Source: a virus. Taken from it: 48,504 bases of DNA. Shown here piece by piece: positions 1 to 6,575 of this stretch (position 1 is the stretch's first letter; each line of letters opens with the position of its first letter). A program made the position numbers and the translations under genes. The stretch is from IMG/VR virus record IMGVR_UViG_3300009146_000016, positions 1 to 48,504 of that record. One strand, written 5' to 3'. The notes under the pieces are model-generated. The model worked only from the letters and a program-made list of their open reading frames with translations, was not told the DNA's origin and did not search any database.

Positions 1-39
1 CAATCCAGAGCCTTGTGGTCCCGGTCTTTGAGGAAACAT
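1..39 (-). CDS. 5' end of proline-rich virion-associated protein (gene crosses the window ends)
   Basis: This is the first 13 codons of the gene that continues at 48504. Reading leftward from ATG at 39 gives MFPQRPGPQGSGL and reaches base 1 exactly at a codon boundary; base 48504 then continues in frame with LDLLYKYGGG. A GGAGAG ribosome site lies directly upstream (about 50-45), next to a copy of the genome-wide palindrome. The full protein would be 189 residues. The join is seen in the sequence only if the molecule is circular or permuted, which the perfect in-frame fit strongly suggests. Confidence 0.85.
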   Translation of the reverse strand, partial: MFPQRPGPQGSGL

Positions 40-47
40 TTTATCTC

Positions 48-64
48 TCCTTTAAGTTAAAGTT
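48..64 (-). repeat. 17-bp palindromic repeat copy
   Basis: Core CTTT-AAGTT-AAAG lies between the 342-residue gene (stop at 63, overlapping the repeat) and the gene starting at 39. The first two bases of the consensus are changed. Confidence 0.9.
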
Positions 65-1091
65 AGATCAATCTACTCTGGTCTTTCGGAGCCGTAGTGG
101 TGCCACCACCAGTGAATCCACTAGCCAGCCCAGTACCTGCTTTAACCAAATCCTGCATCCAGCTGAGGTCCATAGGTGGTGCTGCTTGCTGCGCTCCACT
201 AACAGCACTACCAAGCGTCTGCAAGCTTGCCTGTGGCCACATGGTGCTGAGGAATTTAGCGATATCACCGTAGTCATCGCCTACACCTTCGACACCACGG
301 TTGAGAGCGGTAGCCATAGCATCCTGCCTACCGCCTACATCAGCTGCGATACCAGATTTACCTGCGCTATTAGCAACTTTATTAAAGGCGTCGAGTTGAC
401 TCATCAACTCTTTCTGCCGGAAGCCTTCTTCACTTTGATAGAGGTTACTTCCACCGAGCCTTCCACTCAGCAAGATATCCGCGAGTGTATTACCAGATTG
501 CTCATTTGCCATCCTGATGATCTGTGGGAGTTTCGCTCCCTGATCCATCCTCAGAGCCTGTCGGCCGACCATAGCCTTTCCACGGTCGCTAGACTCACCA
601 CCACGTAGAGCGAGGAGTTTAGTTATCTCAGCGATTGTGGAATCCCTACTCCCACCGCCAGTGAGAAGCTTATTCCTAGCTTGCTGGTAATCTTCGCTCG
701 CCTGTCCGGCTCTGAAATGTCCGCGCTCGAAATCTGACCTGTCAGCGGCTAGAGCTTCTTTACTCTGTCCACTAAGATCAGTGACAAAGCCACGACCAGG
801 GATGAATTTAGTTGTATCGCCATAGACGTTAGAGCGAGGACCGGAGAGAAGATTAATCAGATCACCTAGGATATCTTCTCTCTGCCCACTCTTCTTCTTA
901 GCGTTCTTCTGTGCCTTCGATTGCTTCTTAACGCCCTTCTTAGCAACCTTGATGCCCTTTTTGCGAGCCTTATTAGCAAGAGCAGCTTGTCGCGCTTTAT
1001 ACTCCTGCTCGTTCTTGGCGTTCATATAGCCGATGCCAGCGTTAGCCGCCGAGCCAGCTGCGCCGATGATAGCTGCGAGAGGAAGGACCAT
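63..1091 (-). CDS. Putative internal virion (DNA ejection) protein, 342 aa
   Basis: I do not recognise a named family. The N-terminus (about residues 3-25) is a hydrophobic glycine/alanine-rich segment, MVLPLAAIIGAAGSAANAG, of the kind common at the start of podoviral internal core proteins. It is followed by a strongly basic lysine-rich stretch (about 40-68) and a long, mostly polar alpha-helical body. It lies in the late block between tail/lysis genes and the 1479-residue ejection-type protein, as internal virion proteins often do. ATG at 1091 has a GGAG site about 8 bases upstream. The stop codon TAA is part of the palindromic repeat. Function is inferred from position and composition only. 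Confidence 0.7.
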   Translation of the reverse strand: MVLPLAAIIGAAGSAANAGIGYMNAKNEQEYKARQAALANKARKKGIKVAKKGVKKQSKAQKNAKKKSGQREDILGDLINLLSGPRSNVYGDTTKFIPGRGFVTDLSGQSKEALAADRSDFERGHFRAGQASEDYQQARNKLLTGGGSRDSTIAEITKLLALRGGESSDRGKAMVGRQALRMDQGAKLPQIIRMANEQSGNTLADILLSGRLGGSNLYQSEEGFRQKELMSQLDAFNKVANSAGKSGIAADVGGRQDAMATALNRGVEGVGDDYGDIAKFLSTMWPQASLQTLGSAVSGAQQAAPPMDLSWMQDLVKAGTGLASGFTGGGTTTAPKDQSRLI

Positions 1092-1106
1092 TAAATTTCT
1101 CCATCC

Positions 1107-1123
1107 AACTTTAAGTTAAAGTT
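1107..1123 (-). repeat. 17-bp palindromic repeat copy
   Basis: Full consensus AACTTTAAGTTAAAGTT on the plus strand, between the 315- and 342-residue genes. The upstream gene's TAA stop (ending at 1122) lies at the repeat's edge. Confidence 0.92.
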
Positions 1124-2069
1124 AGAACACATTGCCTAGGCCACGCTCTTCATCTGGATCATCATATATCCCGCTCAGAGCATTCCGGTCATACTTGGTG
1201 TTCTGCGCGCCTTGAGCAGCACCAGCAACTGAGCCAAGCCCGCTCGTCTTGAACAAGTCTCCCGGCAACTGTGCCTCGAACTGCGAACCGAGATTCGTCA
1301 TGAAATCATCAAAGCTCTTGTTGATATCTTCTTGGTAGTTTTGTGCGTTGAAGTCCTCTCCGAGCAACAAGCCACCAGCATCTCCCTTAGCTTGGCCGAA
1401 AAGTGCATCTAACTCTCCCTGTCCACCGGCGAGAAGATTATCACCGAGACCAGTAAGAAGGCCTTGAGCCCGCGCACCTTGTTGTTCTAAGTCCCCTTGA
1501 ATACCAGTAAATCCAGACTCAGTGATGACACCGCGATCAAGCAGATTCTGCGCGTACTGATTAGCTTCGCCGCGCTCTCTGTTCAATATCTCTGCGATGA
1601 TGCTATCATCGGCGGTGTTCTCAATCCTACCCATAGGATCAAGAGTGTTCGCCTCTCTCATTGACCTAGCTCTCAGAGCATTCTCTAGATCAGTATAGAG
1701 ACGCTGACCTAGACCAGTAAATGCAGAACCGGGACTAGCTAGATCAGGGACACCTGCTCTGGCACTCGCGATGGCTTGGTCAATATCTGCTCCGTACTGG
1801 GTAGGGTCTAGCCCCATGTTCTGGAAATAGCGAACAATATCTTCTCTGCCAGTGCCCGCAGCCGAATTTACCTGTTGCTCCCACGCAGCGCGAGTCGCAG
1901 CAAGTTCCTCCGGCGTAGGAGTCAGATCATCGATGGCTTGAGCGCCAGAAGGGTCTTCTTCCTCGTAATCGCCTTCATCAGAATCATCTAGCTGATTCTG
2001 TAAGTCTTTGTTTTCCTTTTTTTCTTTCTTAAGCTTCTTCTTAAGCTTCTTTACTTGCGGTCCGGCCAT
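1122..2069 (-). CDS. Hypothetical late virion-associated protein, 315 aa
   Basis: No family recognised. The first 30 residues are extremely basic (KKLKKKLKKEKKEN) and look like a coiled coil or nucleic-acid-binding tail, followed at once by an acidic stretch (DDSDEGDYEEED), so the N-terminus is highly charged in both senses. The remainder is glutamine/asparagine/glycine-rich and polar, without membrane segments. It is preceded by its own likely sigma70 promoter (2100-2128) and by a repeat copy; GGAG lies before ATG 2069. Its place between the BA14K/lysis region and the internal proteins suggests a virion or ejection role, but that is inference. Confidence 0.7.
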   Translation of the reverse strand: MAGPQVKKLKKKLKKEKKENKDLQNQLDDSDEGDYEEEDPSGAQAIDDLTPTPEELAATRAAWEQQVNSAAGTGREDIVRYFQNMGLDPTQYGADIDQAIASARAGVPDLASPGSAFTGLGQRLYTDLENALRARSMREANTLDPMGRIENTADDSIIAEILNRERGEANQYAQNLLDRGVITESGFTGIQGDLEQQGARAQGLLTGLGDNLLAGGQGELDALFGQAKGDAGGLLLGEDFNAQNYQEDINKSFDDFMTNLGSQFEAQLPGDLFKTSGLGSVAGAAQGAQNTKYDRNALSGIYDDPDEERGLGNVF

Positions 2070-2081
2070 AGCTATTCTCCG

Positions 2082-2098
2082 CGCTTTAACTTAAAGTC
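2082..2098 (+). repeat. 17-bp palindromic repeat copy, reversed orientation
   Basis: Core CTTT-AACTT-AAAG. It is one of the few copies inverted relative to the gene it precedes, and lies just downstream of the -10 element of the promoter at 2100-2128. Confidence 0.88.
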
Positions 2099-2099
2099 T

Positions 2100-2128
2100 A
2101 TCATATCACACCCGCTCTCCACCGTCAA
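2100..2128 (-). promoter_or_regulatory. Sigma70-type promoter for the 315 aa gene and downstream late genes
   Basis: On the minus strand TTGACG is followed by a 17-base spacer and TATGAT. The spacer contains GGAGAGCGG, a short motif also seen beside repeat copies at 9709 and 32560. The start point would fall just before or in the repeat copy at 2082-2098, so the repeat would lie at the 5' end of the transcript. Confidence 0.6.
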
Positions 2129-2130
2129 TG

Positions 2131-2598
2131 TTATTCACACGGTTGATAGTTCTTGGAATGCCCGTTCCATGTGCCTTTTGCTGCCTCGACAGCGATAACC
2201 AAGCAAGCACCTAGATACAATCCATACGGTATGCAGATTTCCTGCAAGATTCGATCACCTAGGCGTTGCTCGATAATCAACGCTAGACTTGCGTCGTCAA
2301 TGTCTGGTTTGGTCGCACAGACTTCCTTATATAGCACCTGTAGCTCTGGTAGAATAGGCTTGATAATCTCGTAAGCCTTCTCTGTCACTACAAGCGGGGA
2401 GTTCTGCTTCATGAGTTTGTCCACTATGGCTTCACTCTGTCCCCGCCTGAGTGTGAACATCCACATGGTGTCCACTTTGACTTCGATTTCCGCTATCTTC
2501 TGCGCTACACTGAAGAACACCTTTACGACAGTGAATCCAGACGCGACTAAGCTCGCGATTGCAATTATGTCCGATAGCGTTATTTGTTCTAGAAACAT
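2131..2598 (-). CDS. Hypothetical membrane-anchored protein, 155 aa
   Basis: A single hydrophobic segment lies near the N-terminus (about residues 6-30, DIIAIASLVASGFTVVKVFF), followed by a soluble alpha-helical region of about 110 residues. ATG at 2598 overlaps the TAA stop of the BA14K-type gene as TAATG, a coupling used repeatedly in this late block; a GTG at 2607 is the alternative. It is the last gene of the lysis/BA14K run. It might be a membrane-associated accessory lysis protein, but nothing in the sequence proves this. Confidence 0.65.
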   Translation of the reverse strand: MFLEQITLSDIIAIASLVASGFTVVKVFFSVAQKIAEIEVKVDTMWMFTLRRGQSEAIVDKLMKQNSPLVVTEKAYEIIKPILPELQVLYKEVCATKPDIDDASLALIIEQRLGDRILQEICIPYGLYLGACLVIAVEAAKGTWNGHSKNYQPCE

Positions 2599-2990
2599 TA
2601 CGGACACCCATGACGTAGCCCATCGAAGCCGAGATAGGTTTTGGTGTAGGTATCATAGCTTCTATATCTCTGAATACACCACTCGATGCTTCTCTCAGGA
2701 ACGACTACAACTTCCGGTTCGCGAGGAGCAAAGGTGCCACCCACCAACCCCCCAACAACCCCGCCCCAAAGGGCAGTACCAGGGTCACTATATCCACGAC
2801 CCCATCCACGGCCCCAACCACTATATCCTCCACGATTATGACCTCCACTCCATCCACGGTTATGACCTCCGCCATGACCACCGCGACTCCAACTTTTACC
2901 ACCACGGGGCTCCGCGCTGACAGCGGCACTTACCGTCATCAGCGCGGTTCCCAGTAGGATGATGGAGATTATCTTCACCATCCGCCCCAT
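2598..2990 (-). CDS. Secreted BA14K-like protein, 130 aa
   Basis: The C-terminus carries the hallmark of the BA14K family: WCIQRYRSYD followed by TYLGFDGLRHGC, with two cysteines bracketing the motif. BA14K proteins (named from Brucella abortus) are small lectin-like surface proteins found almost only in Rhizobiales. The N-terminus is a Sec signal peptide (MVKIISIILLGTALMTVSAAVSA). Between them is a Gly/Arg/His/Trp-rich linker (about residues 32-70, repeats of GGHNRGW) and a short hydrophobic glycine segment. ATG 2990 follows the upstream stop by one base; ATG 2981 is an alternative start. It was probably acquired from the host. A role in the envelope, during lysis or superinfection exclusion is speculation. 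Confidence 0.8.
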   Translation of the reverse strand: MGRMVKIISIILLGTALMTVSAAVSAEPRGGKSWSRGGHGGGHNRGWSGGHNRGGYSGWGRGWGRGYSDPGTALWGGVVGGLVGGTFAPREPEVVVVPERSIEWCIQRYRSYDTYTKTYLGFDGLRHGCP

Positions 2991-2991
2991 G

Positions 2992-3228
2992 CTATTTCTT
3001 CCCGAACCAACGGTAGCCAGCAAGGCCACCAAGGGCACCGCCAACTACAGGAAGGACTGCACCAACAGCGGCAATACCGGCACCAACTGCGGCGAAGGGA
3101 AGTAACACTGGCGCGGCGGCAACAGCGGCTGCGGCGAGGGCCACACCAGCTACAGCACCAACACCAGTAGCAACACCAGTCTCTAAGCTAGAGCCTGGGG
3201 TTTCCATTCTACCGTCACCATTCGACAT
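2992..3228 (-). CDS. Small glycine-zipper membrane protein, holin-like, 78 aa
   Basis: After about 16 polar residues, almost the whole protein is alanine, glycine, valine and leucine, enough for two tightly packed membrane helices joined by a short turn (near residues 18-45 and 48-72), ending with the basic tail RWFGKK. This resembles glycine-zipper proteins and some small class II holins. It follows the lysis genes directly and starts behind a repeat copy and a strong AAGGAGAA site. It could be a second holin, an antiholin or a membrane-associated virion protein. Confidence 0.65.
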   Translation of the reverse strand: MSNGDGRMETPGSSLETGVATGVGAVAGVALAAAAVAAAPVLLPFAAVGAGIAAVGAVLPVVGGALGGLAGYRWFGKK

Positions 3229-3241
3229 TTGAGTTCTCCTT

Positions 3242-3258
3242 AACTTTTAGTTAAAGTT
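3242..3258 (-). repeat. 17-bp palindromic repeat copy, central variant
   Basis: AACTTTTAGTTAAAGTT on the plus strand; one change in the central five bases. It lies in the junction upstream of the ribosome site for the gene at 3228. Confidence 0.88.
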
Positions 3259-3275
3259 GCCTCTTTCTTCAGTCC

Positions 3276-3479
3276 CTAGCCTACGTCTCCAGATGAACCA
3301 GGACCAGTTTCCACCTGAAGGGTTGTTAGCTCAATAATCATATCGATGATCTTGAGCAGGATGCGTTGATACGCGAGAATCTGCTGTCGATAATCCCCAG
3401 TATCAATAGCATCACCAGCTTGCTTAATGAGCCTCTCGCGAAGCTCTTTAGCCTCTTCGTGGATTTGTCTGATCCTCAT
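3276..3479 (-). CDS. Small helical hypothetical protein, 67 aa
   Basis: It overlaps the end of the holin-like gene by 32 bases and lies in the lysis cassette. The sequence is predicted to be almost entirely alpha-helical, with a charged first half (EEAKELRERLIKQ) and an amphipathic hydrophobic helix (ILLKIIDMIIELTTL). No signal peptide is present. It could be a lysis regulator or spanin-like partner, but there is no diagnostic motif. Confidence 0.55.
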   Translation of the reverse strand: MRIRQIHEEAKELRERLIKQAGDAIDTGDYRQQILAYQRILLKIIDMIIELTTLQVETGPGSSGDVG

Positions 3480-3759
3480 AGCTCAGAACCTCCTTAGTCA
3501 CTTTATCATTTGGAATACTATCTGCAAACTTCTTAGTATCGACTGTGATGGTCTGAACTTCATTAGTTCCTGCCGCAGCCGTGACGAGAGCTTTTGGTCG
3601 ATTGACATACCAACCCCAGGCATATACCACAACTGCACCTAAGCCACCAGCGATGGCCGCAGCGGATGCTTCATCTATCCCGTACTTAATCAGCCAACCT
3701 ACGAGAAGAGCGCTCGTTGCACGAAAGAAGGCGTCAACCTGAGGGGAGAGAGTGTTCAT
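3448..3759 (-). CDS. Putative holin, 103 aa
   Basis: Two hydrophobic segments (about residues 14-26 and 31-52: ALLVGWLIKYG and AAAIAGGLGAVVVYAWGWYV) separated by a short acidic turn, followed by a polar C-terminal tail, match the general plan of a class II holin. The gene sits immediately after the lipoprotein and the endolysin, joined by an ATGA overlap at 3759. Holins permeabilise the inner membrane to release or activate the endolysin. Assignment rests on topology and neighbours, not on a recognised family signature. Confidence 0.65.
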   Translation of the reverse strand: MNTLSPQVDAFFRATSALLVGWLIKYGIDEASAAAIAGGLGAVVVYAWGWYVNRPKALVTAAAGTNEVQTITVDTKKFADSIPNDKVTKEVLSYEDQTNPRRG

Positions 3760-4097
3760 TTCTTCTCTTCTTTCTTGTCGGGATCAACAAACTCACCCTC
3801 GACACAAACGCCGTTCACCTTCGGGCAATCCTTAGGTGCATCTTGGACAGGCATGATGGATGGCGTCCAGATGATGCTGCTCTCCTGCGAGACCGCTGCA
3901 CAGATTGCTGTTGCAATGTGCATTGCGCCCGCAGCATTGGGATTAGCCGCGTTGATAATGGCTGTCACGCTGGCTACTGTCGGTAAGAAGCGACATATCT
4001 GCACAGTGTATGCACGTACCTGCTCGACTTGGTTTGCACCGCAGCTAGATAGCATCAACACAGCACAGAGAGCGCTAACTTTAAGTAAAAGTTTCAT
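3756..4097 (-). CDS. Small lipoprotein of the lysis cassette, 113 aa
   Basis: The start MKLLLKVSALCAVLMLSSCGAN is a lipoprotein signal peptide with a lipobox (LSSC), so the mature protein would begin at the lipidated cysteine. The rest has a hydrophobic stretch, several further cysteines and a charged tail ending DPDKKEEKK. ATG 4097 overlaps the endolysin stop as ATGA and the gene overlaps the holin start the same way. Position suggests an outer-membrane spanin or other lysis partner, although the length and lack of a proline-rich coil are unlike Rz1. The first codons (KLLLKV) are encoded by a repeat copy. Confidence 0.65.
   Translation of the reverse strand: MKLLLKVSALCAVLMLSSCGANQVEQVRAYTVQICRFLPTVASVTAIINAANPNAAGAMHIATAICAAVSQESSIIWTPSIMPVQDAPKDCPKVNGVCVEGEFVDPDKKEEKK
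4077..4093 (-). repeat. Palindromic repeat copy inside a signal-peptide coding sequence
   Basis: AACTTTAAGTAAAAGTT on the plus strand encodes KLLLKV of the lipoprotein. The central change turns the in-frame TAA of the consensus into TTA (Leu). Confidence 0.88.
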
Positions 4098-4507
4098 TTC
4101 GGCCACCTATATCCTAGAAGTCGGTTTAGTCCATACGGCTCGTAACTAACTCTATTACGTTGATTTCCTCCTAGAAGCAACAAATTGTTTGCATCTTTCC
4201 TAACGAAGAAACCAACGTGCCCCTGCCATGACTCCCCCCTTTGTAACACAACAATGCACCCAAGTCTAGGTGTTACTAATTTCTGTCCCCAACGAAGGTA
4301 GCTCCTAGCGGCTAGACTTCTGCTACCTCTATATCCTGCACGCTCTAACATAGCTCCTACAAAAGCGGCGCACCACGGTACTGAGTCCGGTTGTCTCTGA
4401 CCTGTTGCGTCAGCATAATACCGAACAATCGTAGGATTGTTCATGGCACCAGCAAACTCTTGCGTCCATAGTTCTTTTACAGCTAGATCATACCATTTAA
4501 CTTGCAT
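4094..4507 (-). CDS. Endolysin, CHAP/NlpC-P60-like cysteine peptidase, 137 aa
   Basis: The protein matches the TIGR02594-type family of phage peptidoglycan hydrolases. The nucleophile region is DSVPWCAAFVGAML with Cys46; the catalytic histidine is His97 in GHVGFFV; LLGGNQ follows about 15 residues later, as in CHAP-type enzymes that cut amide bonds in peptidoglycan stem peptides. There is no signal peptide or separate binding domain, so release would depend on the nearby holin. ATG 4507 overlaps the preceding fibre gene's stop as TAATG. The gene heads a tightly coupled lysis cassette (endolysin, lipoprotein, holin). Confidence 0.82.
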   Translation of the reverse strand: MQVKWYDLAVKELWTQEFAGAMNNPTIVRYYADATGQRQPDSVPWCAAFVGAMLERAGYRGSRSLAARSYLRWGQKLVTPRLGCIVVLQRGESWQGHVGFFVRKDANNLLLLGGNQRNRVSYEPYGLNRLLGYRWPK

Positions 4508-5982
4508 TATTGATGACCTATGATAGCACACTTCAAGCCAGCAGGAGAGCCAGTACCAACAGTGTCTACGTCGATGCTAACCTCAGCGTCATTCGCTATA
4601 GCAGTATCCGATATGACCGCCGCGGTAGCAGCACTCGTTGTCGTGGTTTCGTTGTTATCGAACGTGAGCTTCGTAGATAGGATCGTCGTTCCTGATTCAT
4701 TTATATCTACAGTAAATAAGCTCCCGCTGGTCTGAGCTACATTCAGGCTACACCTTACACCAGTAACAGTAAATCCGTATGGCGCTCTGAATGTAACCTT
4801 ATCCGTCGCTGCCGTGATGACAGTAGTTTCGTCACTTGCAGCAAGAACAAAGCTCTCGGTGATGTAACTGGTAGTAGTTGAAATTACCAGATTTGTCGGC
4901 GGTGTAAGATATCCACACTGTCCAGCTGAATCATCCCAAAATAGAAAGCGGTCAGCGTTAGGGTCAGCGCCGCAAAAAGAGACAATAGCAGCACCAACCG
5001 TGCCAGCACCAGTTCCTCCTTCTGTAACAGCGATATCAACTGTAGGAACAATCGACCCGGTAATGGAAATGTTTCCAGTGCCCGTAATATTTTGTGAATT
5101 GAGGTCAAGTGCGCCTCCTAGTTGTGGAGTCAAATCTTCTACGACGTTAGATATACCTGCGCCAGCGCCAGGGAGAGTACTCCAATTAGCTTTTCTAACA
5201 TCGCCTTCTGCGCCATAGATAATGACGAAATCACCTGATGCCGGAGCAGCCTCAGTCGTAAGATCAGCTAGACTGAAGTTGTCGAACGTCGCGGCAGAGT
5301 CGTCCCAGCCCCATAGTTCGTCTAGGTTATTATCGTCCAGATCAAACGCGAATCCTTGTACGCTAGCTAAGTTCGCTAGTGTATCGATTGCAGTCTCGAT
5401 ATTGGTTTCAGTTGTAGCGTCAATACCGAGACTGCAACCAGTTAGATCAAGTGAGTTATTCGTCTGAATTAACTGACAGTCACCACCGTCCCAATCGACG
5501 ATCCCTCCTTCTTCTAGGTAAACGTCAGCAGCTTTCGATGCACTTGTCCCAAGCGTAAATGCTCCGCCGCCAAGATTACCACCTAAGACAGGGGCTGTAT
5601 CTTGAACAACGGCGGTGATACCAGAGCCTACACCCGGAAGCGTACTCCAGTTTACTTTCCTTAAATCTCCCTCTGCACCATAGACGAGAACAAAGTCACC
5701 TGCTGCGGGACTTGCCTCTGTCAGTATGTCAGCGAGAGGAAGGTTAATCGCAGCGCCTAGCGAGTCATCCCATCCTAGAAGCTCATCCAGACCATTATCC
5801 GTTATGGTCAGCGGAATGGAGAACATACTCTTGAATTGCGTTGAAGTCAACGCCTGAGCAGTTCCGGTAGACGTGGTTCTACCGACGACAGTGTTCGCAG
5901 GGAGGTTCCCTAAGAAGTCCTGAGCGCAGACAGGGCTAGATAGAAGCGCCGTAAGAGCAAGAACTTTAAGATAAAGTTTCAT
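4507..5982 (-). CDS. Fibre-type protein with signal peptide and internal duplication, 491 aa
   Basis: The N-terminus MKLYLKVLALTALLSSPVCA is a typical Sec signal peptide, unusual for a virion protein. The next segment (NLPANTVVGRTTSTGTAQALT) resembles tail-fibre N-termini. Two copies of an approximately 75-residue unit follow, each starting near LDEL-GWDDS and ending with VNWSTLPG or ANWSTLPG. The C-terminus is beta-rich and Thr/Ser-rich, as in trimeric fibres. ATG 5982 overlaps the upstream stop as ATGA; ATG 5991 is an alternative. It may be a receptor-binding or surface-displayed protein. A repeat copy encodes KLYLKV. Confidence 0.72.
   Translation of the reverse strand: MKLYLKVLALTALLSSPVCAQDFLGNLPANTVVGRTTSTGTAQALTSTQFKSMFSIPLTITDNGLDELLGWDDSLGAAINLPLADILTEASPAAGDFVLVYGAEGDLRKVNWSTLPGVGSGITAVVQDTAPVLGGNLGGGAFTLGTSASKAADVYLEEGGIVDWDGGDCQLIQTNNSLDLTGCSLGIDATTETNIETAIDTLANLASVQGFAFDLDDNNLDELWGWDDSAATFDNFSLADLTTEAAPASGDFVIIYGAEGDVRKANWSTLPGAGAGISNVVEDLTPQLGGALDLNSQNITGTGNISITGSIVPTVDIAVTEGGTGAGTVGAAIVSFCGADPNADRFLFWDDSAGQCGYLTPPTNLVISTTTSYITESFVLAASDETTVITAATDKVTFRAPYGFTVTGVRCSLNVAQTSGSLFTVDINESGTTILSTKLTFDNNETTTTSAATAAVISDTAIANDAEVSIDVDTVGTGSPAGLKCAIIGHQ
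5962..5978 (-). repeat. Palindromic repeat copy inside a signal-peptide coding sequence
   Basis: AACTTTAAGATAAAGTT on the plus strand encodes KLYLKV. The central change turns the in-frame TAA into TAT (Tyr). Confidence 0.88.
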
Positions 5983-6575
5983 ATGAACCATCCTAGACCG
6001 TCTGGTCGTGGGAATATCTCAACACTACCATTGTTGACGTTGATGACATAACTCGTGTTTCCAGAGATAGTCTCGGAACCATCTGGCGTAACTGTGATAT
6101 TATTCGATGTTGCGTCACCTTTGAGGTCAGCGATCTTAAGCGCTCTCCGTCGATCTGCTGATGCAGGGAGAATTACTGCTGTTGATGCCCCGATGCTCTT
6201 GTTGACTAGCACGATATCATCTGAGGCTACAACAGTAATATCCCCGGCTGCGGTAACTACTCGAACAGTCGGATCAGCGGTTATGCCTGACTCTTCCCAG
6301 TAAGTAGGATGAGCAACACGGTCAGCAGAGAACGTACCAGTAGAGGCTGAGGTATGCGCGACTAGGCAGACCCATAGCGTACTTGCTACTGGATCAATAA
6401 TCTTGACGCCAACTGTATATGCTGTCGCATTCTGCCAAACGCCCGCGATGCTAAGTCCAGTGAACACAGCTATGGCTGCATCTAGCACCTGGAAGTTCGT
6501 GTTAACAGCCGTATGCCAAGTTACCTCATCGAACGTAGGTAGTTCGAGATTTAAGTTTGCGGTTCTTTCACTCAT
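5979..6575 (-). CDS. Tail fibre or tail-associated protein with carbohydrate-binding-like segment, 198 aa
   Basis: The start contains WHTAVNTNFQVLDAAI, a pattern common near the N-terminus of phage fibre proteins. Residues about 45-95 (GVWQNATAYTVG...WVCLVAHTS) resemble small CBM5/12-type carbohydrate-binding modules, with conserved aromatic residues and Cys. The C-terminal half is beta-rich (ITVTPDGSETISG). ATG 6575 overlaps the stop of the tail nozzle-like gene (ATGA), and the end overlaps the next fibre gene. It likely contributes to host recognition at the tail tip; substrate unknown. Confidence 0.68.
   Translation of the reverse strand: MSERTANLNLELPTFDEVTWHTAVNTNFQVLDAAIAVFTGLSIAGVWQNATAYTVGVKIIDPVASTLWVCLVAHTSASTGTFSADRVAHPTYWEESGITADPTVRVVTAAGDITVVASDDIVLVNKSIGASTAVILPASADRRRALKIADLKGDATSNNITVTPDGSETISGNTSYVINVNNGSVEIFPRPDGLGWFI

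Noticed and set aside
15-608. 197-codon open frame on the plus strand
   Set aside because: It is antisense to the 342 aa late gene, has no ribosome site, and its composition is that of a shadow frame.
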